Source: Microbacterium sp. VKM Ac-2870 | GTDB taxonomy: Bacteria; Actinomycetota; Actinomycetes; Actinomycetales; Microbacteriaceae | Direction of reading: 5' to 3' | Length of the DNA: 64,000 nucleotides | NCBI RefSeq assembly: GCF_015350795.1 | Contig: NZ_JADKSH010000003.1 | Location: forward strand, 558,001 to 622,000 | Shown: positions 16,415 to 24,027 of the stretch, in pieces | Position numbering within the stretch: the stretch's first letter is position 1 | Layout of the letters: each line of letters begins with the position of its first letter | Program-made: the position numbers and the translations under genes | The notes under the pieces: model-generated | The model's database searches: none | What the model was told of the DNA's origin: nothing | What the model saw: only the letters and a program-made list of their open reading frames with translations

Positions 16415-18454
16415 GTGACAGACGACAGTCGCGGTCCCGGCGAAGAGACGCCCATCGCCAAGCGCATCCTGATCGGCGAGCCGCTGACGAGCGAAGAACT
16501 CGAGGGTCAGCTGCTGCCCAAGAGGATGGCTCTGCCGATCTTCGCCTCCGACGCGCTGTCGTCGGTGGCGTACGCTCCGCAGGAGCTGCTGATGATCCTC
16601 CTCATCGGCGGAACGGCCTTCCTGGCCCTGAGCCCGTGGGTCGCCGCAGCCGTCGTGGCCCTGCTGATCGTCGTGGTGCTCAGCTACCGCCAGCTGATCA
16701 AGGCCTACCCCTCCGGCGGCGGCGACTACGAGGTCGCCCGCACGAACCTGGGTGAGAGAGCCGGCGTCGTGGTCGCCGCGGCCTTGCTCGTCGACTACAT
16801 CCTGACGGTGGCCGTGTCGGTCGCGTCGGGCGTCGACAACATCATCTCCGCCCTGCCTGGCCTGGACTCGTGGCGGGTGGAGTTGGCGGTCGGCTTCGTC
16901 GTCCTGATCATCCTCGTGAACCTCCGCGGTGTGCGTGAGGCATCCACCGCGTTCGCGATTCCGACCTACCTGTTCATCGGCTCGGTCATGGTCATGATCG
17001 TCACCGGCCTGATCCGATGGGCGATGGGCGATGCCCCTATCGCCGAAAGCGCGCAGTTCGCGGTGCAGGCCGAGGATCTCAGCCAAGCCGCACTGATCCT
17101 GCTCGTGCTGCGAGCGTTCTCGAGCGGATGCTCGGCCCTCACGGGTGTCGAGGCCGTCTCGAACGGTGTGCCCGCCTTCCGCCAGCCCAAGGTGCGCAAC
17201 GCCCAGACGACCCTCGTTCTGATGGGCTCCATCGCGATCACGATGTTCGCGGGACTCACCGTTCTCGCCCTCGTCGCAGGAGTGCACTACGCGGAAGACC
17301 CCTGCCACCTCATCGGCTTCCAGTGCGACGCGCTCGTACAGCCGAGCCTCATGGCACAGGTGGCGGCCGCGACCTTCGGTGGCGGCAGCATCCTGTTCTA
17401 CGTGGTGCAGGCCGCCACCGCGGCCGTGCTGCTGCTGGCCGCCAACACCGCCTTCAACGGTTTCCCGCTGCTCGGCTCCGTGCTCGCGCGCGACGGCTAC
17501 GCCCCCAAGGCGCTGAACACCCGCGGCGACCGTCTCGTGTACTCCAACGGCATGATCGTGCTGGGCCTTGCCGCGGCACTCGTGCTGGTGGTCTTCCAGG
17601 CGAAGCTGACGACGCTCATCCAGCTGTACATCATCGGTGTGTTCGTCTCGTTCTCGCTTGGCCAGCTCGGCATGGTCAAGCACTGGCGCCGCGAACTGCG
17701 GCTGCTCTCGCCGAAGGCGGCGGCGGCTCGCCGAGAGGCCATCTCGGGCCTGTTCATCAACGCGCTGGGCGCGACGTTCACGATCGTCGTGCTCGTCATC
17801 GTGACGATCACGAAGTTCACCCATGGCGCGTACCTCGTGTTCATCGCGATCCCCGTGCTGTCGTTCCTGATGATCGGCGTGCATCGGTATTACCGCGACG
17901 TGGAGCACGAGATCGAGATGGACGACGACGTGCACTATGGCTCCACCGGCGACGTCGCGCTCGTCCTCGTCGGCAAGCTGCAGAAGCCCACAGCGAAAGC
18001 CATCGACTACGCACTGTCGGGCAAGCACGAGAAGACCATCGCCGTCCACGTGGCCGTGACGGCCGACGAAGCGCGTGAGGTACAAGACGACTGGCAGTTC
18101 CACCACATGCCGATCCCCCTGCTGGTGATCGAATCGCCGTACCGCCAGTACGCCGCCCCGCTCGCCCAGTTCATCGCCGAGTACCGCAAGAAGCACGGCC
18201 CCGCGGTGGTGACCGTCTATCTGCCGCAGTACATCGTGGGGCACTGGTGGGAGACGTTCCTGCACAACCGACGCGCACGGCGCATCGCCCAGCAGCTCAT
18301 GCTCGTGCACGGCGTGCAGATCACACTCGTGCCGTGGATGCTCGACTCGTCGGAGCTGATCTACGGTCGGCGCTCGCGGCCGCTTCCGGGAGACGACCGC
18401 GCGGGACGCATCACGTCGTACGGTCTGGTTGCCCATACCGACGACCAATCCTGA
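16415..18454 (+). CDS. APC-superfamily transporter, KimA-like potassium importer
   Basis: A 679-residue protein with about 12 transmembrane helices followed by a cytoplasmic domain of roughly 190 residues. The N-terminal segment (LPKRMALPIFASDALSSVAY) and the unwound first helix are typical of the KimA/YdaO branch of APC transporters. In Bacillus this branch takes up K+ with protons and is inhibited by c-di-AMP. Length and architecture fit. K+ as substrate is inferred from family, and a general amino-acid permease is the alternative. GTG 16415 is preferred from promoter position; ATG 16403 would add four residues. Confidence 0.85.
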   Translation: MTDDSRGPGEETPIAKRILIGEPLTSEELEGQLLPKRMALPIFASDALSSVAYAPQELLMILLIGGTAFLALSPWVAAAVVALLIVVVLSYRQLIKAYPSGGGDYEVARTNLGERAGVVVAAALLVDYILTVAVSVASGVDNIISALPGLDSWRVELAVGFVVLIILVNLRGVREASTAFAIPTYLFIGSVMVMIVTGLIRWAMGDAPIAESAQFAVQAEDLSQAALILLVLRAFSSGCSALTGVEAVSNGVPAFRQPKVRNAQTTLVLMGSIAITMFAGLTVLALVAGVHYAEDPCHLIGFQCDALVQPSLMAQVAAATFGGGSILFYVVQAATAAVLLLAANTAFNGFPLLGSVLARDGYAPKALNTRGDRLVYSNGMIVLGLAAALVLVVFQAKLTTLIQLYIIGVFVSFSLGQLGMVKHWRRELRLLSPKAAAARREAISGLFINALGATFTIVVLVIVTITKFTHGAYLVFIAIPVLSFLMIGVHRYYRDVEHEIEMDDDVHYGSTGDVALVLVGKLQKPTAKAIDYALSGKHEKTIAVHVAVTADEAREVQDDWQFHHMPIPLLVIESPYRQYAAPLAQFIAEYRKKHGPAVVTVYLPQYIVGHWWETFLHNRRARRIAQQLMLVHGVQITLVPWMLDSSELIYGRRSRPLPGDDRAGRITSYGLVAHTDDQS

Positions 18455-18514
18455 CCGCTCGGCGGCCTCTGCCGCACCGGAGCCGGGCAGGATGCCGGGG
18501 CGTAGCCTAGAGGG

Positions 18515-19786
18515 GTGACTTCCGCCCCCGCGTCCCCGCCCACCGCCGCCGCGGTAACGGCCCTCGATGTCGCCGCGATCGCGGCGGACTTCCCGATCCT
18601 CGCCGAGCAGGTCAACGGGCACCGCTTGGCTTATCTCGACTCGGCGGCAACCAGTCAGAAGCCGCTCGTCGTGCTCGATGCGGAGCGCGACTTCCTCACG
18701 CATGCGAACGCCGCCGTGCACCGCGGGGCCCACACCCTGGCGGCCGAAGCGACCGAGCTCTTCGAGGACGCTCGGGCGACCGTGGCGGCCTTCGTGGGTG
18801 CGCAGCCCGAGCAGCTCGTCTGGACCAGCGGGGCGACGATGGGCCTCAATCTGGTCGCATACTCGATCGGGAATGCAGGACTCGTGCGCCCCGGCGACGA
18901 GATCGTCACGACCGCCATCGAGCACCACGCCAACCTCATTCCGTGGCAGGAGCTCGCGGCGCGCACCGGCGCCGTGCTGCGTCATATCCCGGCCCGCGAC
19001 GACGGCACGCTCGACATGGATGCCGCGGCATCCCTCATCGGCGAGCGCACGCGCATCGTGGCCTTCACGCACGTGTCGAACGTGCTGGGCATCGTGAACC
19101 CGGTCGCCGACCTCATCGCGCTGGCGCAACAGGTGGGTGCGATCACGGTGATGGACGCATGCCAGTCGGCTCCTCACCTGCCGCTCGATCTGCCTGCTCT
19201 GGGTGTGGATCTCGCCGTCTTCAGCGGTCACAAGATGCTCGGACCCTACGGTGTCGGTGGACTCTACGGTCGCACGCCCGTGCTGGAGTCGCTGCCGCCA
19301 TTCCTGACCGGCGGCTCGATGATCACGACCGTGACGCTCGATCGCGCCGAGTACCTGCCGCCACCCCAGCGCTTCGAGGCGGGCACGCAGCCGGTCGGAC
19401 CCGCGATCGGGCTCGCGGCCGCCGTGCGCTACCTGGACGGCGTGGGTCTGTCCAACATCCATGCCCACGAGAGCATGCTCGCCGAGCGCATGCACGCGGG
19501 TCTCGTGGATATCCCCGGCATCCGTCTCCTGGGCGATGCCGAGGGCGTCGAGCGCGTGGGGCTGTGGTCGTTCGACGTCGACGGCGTGCACGCGCATGAT
19601 GCAGGTCAGTACCTCGACGCCCTGGGCATCGCGGTACGGGTCGGCCACCACTGTGCGGCTCCGCTGCACACCCGCTACGGCGTGACCGCGAGCGTTCGCG
19701 CCAGCGCCGCGCTCTACACCTCGACCGACGATGTCGACCGCCTCATCGACGCTGTCGCCGGCATCCGCCCCTACTTCGGAGTCTGA
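18515..19786 (+). CDS. sufS: SufS-type cysteine desulfurase
   Basis: A PLP enzyme that takes sulfur from cysteine for Fe-S cluster assembly. At 423 residues it shows the class V aminotransferase pattern: YLDSAATSQKP, HRGAHTLA, IEHHANLIPW, the PLP lysine in FSGHKMLGPYG, and RVGHHCAAP with the persulfide Cys near residue 370. TAGCCT lies 6 nt before GTG 18515, suggesting leaderless translation. SufU follows 1 nt after the stop. The scaffold genes sufBCD are not in this window. Confidence 0.95.
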   Translation: MTSAPASPPTAAAVTALDVAAIAADFPILAEQVNGHRLAYLDSAATSQKPLVVLDAERDFLTHANAAVHRGAHTLAAEATELFEDARATVAAFVGAQPEQLVWTSGATMGLNLVAYSIGNAGLVRPGDEIVTTAIEHHANLIPWQELAARTGAVLRHIPARDDGTLDMDAAASLIGERTRIVAFTHVSNVLGIVNPVADLIALAQQVGAITVMDACQSAPHLPLDLPALGVDLAVFSGHKMLGPYGVGGLYGRTPVLESLPPFLTGGSMITTVTLDRAEYLPPPQRFEAGTQPVGPAIGLAAAVRYLDGVGLSNIHAHESMLAERMHAGLVDIPGIRLLGDAEGVERVGLWSFDVDGVHAHDAGQYLDALGIAVRVGHHCAAPLHTRYGVTASVRASAALYTSTDDVDRLIDAVAGIRPYFGV

Positions 19787-19787
19787 C

Positions 19788-20249
19788 ATGAGCGAACTCG
19801 ACGCCCTGTACCGCGAGCTGATCCTGGATCACTCCAAGCATCCCCAGCACTTCGGGCTGACCGACGAAGGCGACGCGCCCGCTGTCGCCGGCACGATCGG
19901 CACCTCGCACCAGAAGAACCCGGTCTGCGGCGATGAGATCACACTGCGCGCGCGCGTCGAGGGCGAGACGATCGCCGACGTGCAGTGGGAGGGACGCGGC
20001 TGCTCGATTTCGCAGGCCTCCGCATCCATGCTCGCCGACCTGGTGGCCGAAGAGGGCCTGACCCGTGCGGAGGCGGTGACGCTGATCGAAGGCTTCCGTG
20101 AGGCGCTGCGCTCTCGCGGCACGCTCGAGCTCGACGAGGAGGTCTACGGCGACGCCGCAGCCCTGTCGGGAGTCTCGAAGTTCTCCGCCCGCGTCAAGTG
20201 CGCGATGCTCGCCTGGGTCGCACTCGAAGACGCGATCGCCAAGGCGTGA
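19788..20249 (+). CDS. sufU: SufU sulfur-transfer protein
   Basis: A 153-residue zinc protein that accepts the persulfide sulfur from SufS. The expected zinc ligands are in NPVCGDEI (Cys and Asp), GRGCSISQASASM, and KCAMLAW. The 1-nt gap to sufS indicates an operon and a functional pair, as in Gram-positive bacteria where SufU replaces SufE. Confidence 0.95.
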   Translation: MSELDALYRELILDHSKHPQHFGLTDEGDAPAVAGTIGTSHQKNPVCGDEITLRARVEGETIADVQWEGRGCSISQASASMLADLVAEEGLTRAEAVTLIEGFREALRSRGTLELDEEVYGDAAALSGVSKFSARVKCAMLAWVALEDAIAKA

Positions 20250-20277
20250 CGGGCAGCTCGCGCCGGTCCCACGCGGG

Positions 20278-21078
20278 TCAGGCCTCGGCGAGGAACTCCA
20301 GCGCGGCGGCGCGGAACACGCGCGAGCCGGGGGTGTTGAAGTGGTGCCGGTCGGGGATCTCGACGAAACGGCCCTGCGGACAGGCGGCGGCGAGCGCCTT
20401 CGATCCGTCGATGATGGCGTCCATCGACCCCGTGGCGAACATCACCGGCTGTTGCGGCGCGTGCGCGGGGTCGGGGTCGATCGTGTCGGAGGCGCGCATG
20501 CCCTCGGCGATCGCGAGCAGGGCGCGTAGGTCGTTGCCGGCCACGCGGTCGGTGAGGGCGATGTAGTTCTGCGTCACGCGGTCGGTGACGGGTGTGCCGT
20601 CGGCGATGAGCGCGCGCACCTGGGCGATGTCGAGGCGGGCAAGGGGGATGCCGTCGGGAACCCCGCCGAGCACCGCCCGTGGAATGCGCGGGGCGATGTC
20701 CTGGACGACCTCCCAGCCGACCCGGGCTCCCAGGGAGTAGCCGACGTAGAAGGCCTCGTCGACGAGATACGTATCGAGCATCGTCTCGACGTCGCCGGCG
20801 AGCTGGCGCATGTCGTACGCGCTCGACGCGTGCGGCTTGTCACTCGCACCGTGGCCACGCTGATCCAGCGCGAGCACCCGGTAGCCAGCCGCCGTCAGGT
20901 CGCGCACCCAGCCCGTCGCAACCCAGTTGTCCTTCGTGCTCGACGCGAATCCGTGCACGACGACGACCGTCGGTGCGTCCAACTCACCCCACGAATACGT
21001 GGCGATGCGATAGCCGTCGCCCACCATCAGGTACTGCGGGTCGGGCATCTGCGTGAGGTTCTGAAGCGGGGTAGTCAC
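20278..21078 (-). CDS. Alpha/beta hydrolase
   Basis: A 266-residue hydrolase with the canonical order: VVVVHGFASS oxyanion region, GHGASDKP, nucleophile Ser in GYSLGARV, catalytic Asp in FATGSMDAI, and His in PDRHHFNTPG. No signal peptide is visible, so it is likely cytoplasmic. GTG 21078 has AGGA 8 nt upstream. It converges with sufU without an obvious terminator. The substrate is not predictable. Confidence 0.85.
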   Translation of the reverse strand: MTTPLQNLTQMPDPQYLMVGDGYRIATYSWGELDAPTVVVVHGFASSTKDNWVATGWVRDLTAAGYRVLALDQRGHGASDKPHASSAYDMRQLAGDVETMLDTYLVDEAFYVGYSLGARVGWEVVQDIAPRIPRAVLGGVPDGIPLARLDIAQVRALIADGTPVTDRVTQNYIALTDRVAGNDLRALLAIAEGMRASDTIDPDPAHAPQQPVMFATGSMDAIIDGSKALAAACPQGRFVEIPDRHHFNTPGSRVFRAAALEFLAEA

Positions 21079-21128
21079 GGCTTCTATCCTGCCGTCGATC
21101 CGCTCCGGGCGCCGCGCCCGAGAAGACG

Positions 21129-21431
21129 TCAGTCCTCGACGCGTACTTCTTTCCAGAACGCGACGTAGCCCGAGAAGTCCTTGCCGACGCGCGCGATGCC
21201 GCTCTCGTACGGCGTCGGGTACGACCAGGCGCGGTCTGCGAGCAGCTCGTCACCGTCGCGCACGGAGTAGTACTGGCATTCACCCTTCCAGGGGCACGTG
21301 TACGGGGTGGGGCTCTCTTCGAGCAGGTCCCACTTCACGCTCGACGGCGGGAAGTACCAGTTGCCCTCGATCGAGATCAGGTCGTCGCGGTCGGCCTCAG
21401 CCACCGTCACATCGCCCAGAACAGCTTTCAT
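21129..21431 (-). CDS. DUF427 domain protein
   Basis: A 100-residue protein with the conserved pattern of DUF427: EGNWYFPPSSV, TPYTCPWKGECQYYSV, WSYPTPYESG and GYVAFWKEV. Its ATG (21431) overlaps the stop of the MATE gene by 4 nt, so it is cotranscribed. Some family members carry haem or act in small-molecule metabolism, but no firm function is established. Confidence 0.88.
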   Translation of the reverse strand: MKAVLGDVTVAEADRDDLISIEGNWYFPPSSVKWDLLEESPTPYTCPWKGECQYYSVRDGDELLADRAWSYPTPYESGIARVGKDFSGYVAFWKEVRVED

Positions 21432-22945
21432 CGCGTCCTCCGCTTCGCTCGCATCCCAGCCTTCCACCGCCGCGGCCGTGCCGCAACGAGGTCGACGGCC
21501 GGCTGCTGCGGAAGCGCGATGGGCTGCGTGACGACGGCATCCACCACCATCGATCCATCGGTCGGTCCGATCACCGCGATGGGCGTGGTGAGGGTCGGCT
21601 CGTCGGGGTCGATCGGCATCCGCTCCAGCGCACGATGCGCACGGACGTACGCAGGAATGAGGATGACGGACGCGCCGATCCACGCCAGCGGGTTGCTCCA
21701 CACCACGCCGACGAAGCCGAAGATGTGCCCGAGCACTACCGCCGCACCGACGCGCATGGCCAGCTCGACGAGACCGGTCACCGTGGGGATGAGGGTGCTG
21801 CCGAGACCCTGCAGGGTGCCGCGCAGGATGAACAACACGCCCAGCGCGGTGTAGCTGGCGCCGTTGATTAACAGCATGAGCGCCGCCAACTGCACCACGA
21901 CATCACTGCCGTCGCCCACGAACAGACGCACGAGCGGGGCTCCGAAGGTGATCAGCAGCGCTCCGAGCACCAGCGCAGCGATCACGGCCATCCAGATCGC
22001 CTGCACGACCCCCCGACGTATGCGGTCGGGCCGACGCGCACCGATGTTCTGGGCCGCGTACATGGATGCCGCGAGTCCGAGTGACTGCAAGAGGGCGACG
22101 GCCAGTCCGTCGACGCGCGAGGCAGTCGTGTACGCGGCGACGGCGTCGGCGCCGATCGTGTTCAGAGCGACCTGCACCGTGAGGGTGCCGATCGCGATGA
22201 TCGACGCCTGGAACCCCATGGGAAGGCCGAGGCGAAGGTGGTCGGCGAGATCGGCGCGGGTGACCCGCCAGTCGGCGCGGCGAACGTGCAGCACCGGCAG
22301 ACGGCGCCGGACGTACGCGAGACACAGCAGAACCGACAGCGCCTGTGAGACGACGGTGGCCAGAGCTGCGCCGCCGACCCCCAGGGCGAGCGGGCCGACC
22401 ATGAGGATGACGAGCCCGACATTGAGGGCGCAGGCGATCGTCAGGAAGACGAGCGGCGTTCGGGAGTCGCCGATCGCGCGGATGATGGCCGACAGATAGT
22501 TGAAGCCCATGATCGCGCCGGCTCCGAGGAAGCTGATCTGCGCGAACACGGTCGCCTCGTCGATCAGCTCGGGCGGCGTCTGCAACAGGTGCAGGGCCGG
22601 CCCCGCCAGCAGCGGCGCCCCGATGGTGAGCACCACGGTGGTGAAGGCGGTGAGGATCGTTCCCGCCGCCACCGACCGCCGTACCGCAGTGAAGTCACGG
22701 GCACCGAACGCCTGCGCGGTCGGGATTGCGAACCCGCTCGTCAGACCCCACGCGAAGCCGAGCAGCAGGAAGATCAGGCTTCCGGTCGCGCCGACCGCGG
22801 CGAGGGCGTCGACGCCGAGGTGACGACCCACGACGATCGCGTCGGCGAACTGATAGAGCTGCTGCACGACGTTGCCGATGAGCAAAGGCACCGCGAAGAC
22901 GAGGATGACGCGCCACGGGCTACCGGTGGTGAGAGAACGAGACAT
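21428..22945 (-). CDS. MATE-family multidrug/sodium antiporter
   Basis: A 505-residue membrane protein with 12 predicted helices in two MATE halves. It opens with GSPWRVILVFAVPLLIGNVVQQLYQ and has AIVVGRHLG after the first helix, as in the NorM/DinF group. The last ~60 residues form a hydrophilic tail. The ATG at 22945 lacks a clear ribosome site, and the frame is open back to ATG 23008, so a longer product is possible. Upstream lie a promoter-like pair, a 14-bp palindrome and a leader hairpin that may control it. Confidence 0.88.
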   Translation of the reverse strand: MSRSLTTGSPWRVILVFAVPLLIGNVVQQLYQFADAIVVGRHLGVDALAAVGATGSLIFLLLGFAWGLTSGFAIPTAQAFGARDFTAVRRSVAAGTILTAFTTVVLTIGAPLLAGPALHLLQTPPELIDEATVFAQISFLGAGAIMGFNYLSAIIRAIGDSRTPLVFLTIACALNVGLVILMVGPLALGVGGAALATVVSQALSVLLCLAYVRRRLPVLHVRRADWRVTRADLADHLRLGLPMGFQASIIAIGTLTVQVALNTIGADAVAAYTTASRVDGLAVALLQSLGLAASMYAAQNIGARRPDRIRRGVVQAIWMAVIAALVLGALLITFGAPLVRLFVGDGSDVVVQLAALMLLINGASYTALGVLFILRGTLQGLGSTLIPTVTGLVELAMRVGAAVVLGHIFGFVGVVWSNPLAWIGASVILIPAYVRAHRALERMPIDPDEPTLTTPIAVIGPTDGSMVVDAVVTQPIALPQQPAVDLVAARPRRWKAGMRAKRRTR

Positions 22946-22981
22946 ACGACCGGGGTTCGAGGAGGGGCGGAAACGGCGAAA

Positions 22982-23002
22982 GGCGCTCCTCCCGGGAGCG
23001 CC
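22982..23002 (-). promoter_or_regulatory. Hairpin at the 5' end of the MATE leader RNA
   Basis: GGCGCTCC (22982-22989) and GGAGCGCC (22995-23002) form an 8-bp stem with a 5-nt loop. It lies immediately after the predicted transcription start near 23003. It could stabilise the transcript or attenuate expression. Confidence 0.4.
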
Positions 23003-23010
23003 GACACTCA

Positions 23011-23039
23011 TCCTATCGAATCGATTCGAGACGCGCAAG
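23011..23039 (-). promoter_or_regulatory. MATE promoter containing a 14-bp palindrome
   Basis: On the minus strand, TTGCGC and TAGGAT (23016-23011) are 17 nt apart. The perfect palindrome TCGAATCGATTCGA (23016-23029) fills much of the spacer, a typical place for a MarR- or TetR-type repressor. No regulator gene is adjacent. Confidence 0.45.
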
Positions 23040-23088
23040 CGACGGCATCCGGAAGGGACGGTCGCATGCGCCCGGTACTGTTGCTGGC

Positions 23089-24009
23089 ATGTCTGTGGGT
23101 CTGCTCGCCGTCGTCGACGACATCCTCAGTGCCGCCCTCAAGGCGTCGGCGAAGTCGGCGGGCGTCGTGATCGACGACGCGGCCGTGACTCCGCAGTACG
23201 TGCAGGGGCTGTCGCCCGCACGCGAGCTGCCGGTCGTCGGGCGGATCGCATTGGGATCGCTGGCGAACAAGTTCCTCATCATCATCCCGATCGCGATGCT
23301 GCTCACCGCCTTCGCGCCCTGGGTGCTGCCGTGGCTGCTCATCGTCGGCGGCGCGTACCTCTGCTTCGAGGGCGCTGAGAAGGTGCTCGAGTGGTTCGGC
23401 TTCCAACACGGCGGTCACGACGACGAGGGCGGGCGCGACGAGAAGCGCCTGGTCATGGGTGCGATCCGCACCGACCTCATCCTCTCGACCGAGATCATGC
23501 TCATCGGCCTGTCCAACGTCGACCCGGAGCTCGACTTCTGGCTGCGCCTCGCCGTGCTCGCCGTCATCGCCCTGTCGATGACCGCGTTGGTCTACGGCGC
23601 TGTGGCGCTGCTCGTCAAGATCGACGACATCGGTTTGAAGATGGCGAAGAGCGGGTCGTCGAACGTTCGCCATACCGGAATGCGTATCGTCCGGTCGATG
23701 CCCGCGGTCTTCCGGGTCATCTCGGTCGTCGGAACGGTGGCGATGCTCTGGGTGGGCGGTCACCTCGTGCTCGCGAACCTCGGCGAGGTGGGGTGGCATC
23801 CGCCGGTGGAGTTCCTGCACGCCGTCGAGCACGCCCTCGAACCGGCGGGCCCCGTCGTCGTGTGGCTCGGCGACACGCTCGTATCGGCGATCGCGGGCGT
23901 CGTCGTGGGCCTCGTGATCGTCGGCATCGCCCTGATCATCGGCAAGGCGTTCGGCAAGAACCTCAGCTTCAGCGAAGGCCACCGCGCGCCGCAGGGCGAG
24001 ACCGACTGA
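23089..24009 (+). CDS. DUF808 family membrane protein
   Basis: A 306-residue membrane protein of the YedI/DUF808 family. Recognisable features are GLLAVVDDILSAALKASAKSAGVVIDD, VTPQYVQGL, the LANK segment before helix 1, FEGAEKVLEWF, and GAIRTDLILSTEIMLIGL. There are about 6-7 helices. The function of the family is unknown. The ATG at 23089 is divergent from the MATE gene. Confidence 0.88.
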   Translation: MSVGLLAVVDDILSAALKASAKSAGVVIDDAAVTPQYVQGLSPARELPVVGRIALGSLANKFLIIIPIAMLLTAFAPWVLPWLLIVGGAYLCFEGAEKVLEWFGFQHGGHDDEGGRDEKRLVMGAIRTDLILSTEIMLIGLSNVDPELDFWLRLAVLAVIALSMTALVYGAVALLVKIDDIGLKMAKSGSSNVRHTGMRIVRSMPAVFRVISVVGTVAMLWVGGHLVLANLGEVGWHPPVEFLHAVEHALEPAGPVVVWLGDTLVSAIAGVVVGLVIVGIALIIGKAFGKNLSFSEGHRAPQGETD

Positions 24010-24027
24010 CCCGCGTCACACCCTCCG

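Noticed and set aside
16343..19789. A 1148-codon open frame on the minus strand opposite the KimA-like transporter and sufS
   Set aside because: It mirrors two well-recognised genes codon by codon, has a His/Asp/Arg/Gly-rich composition typical of antisense frames in high-GC DNA, and shows no domain.
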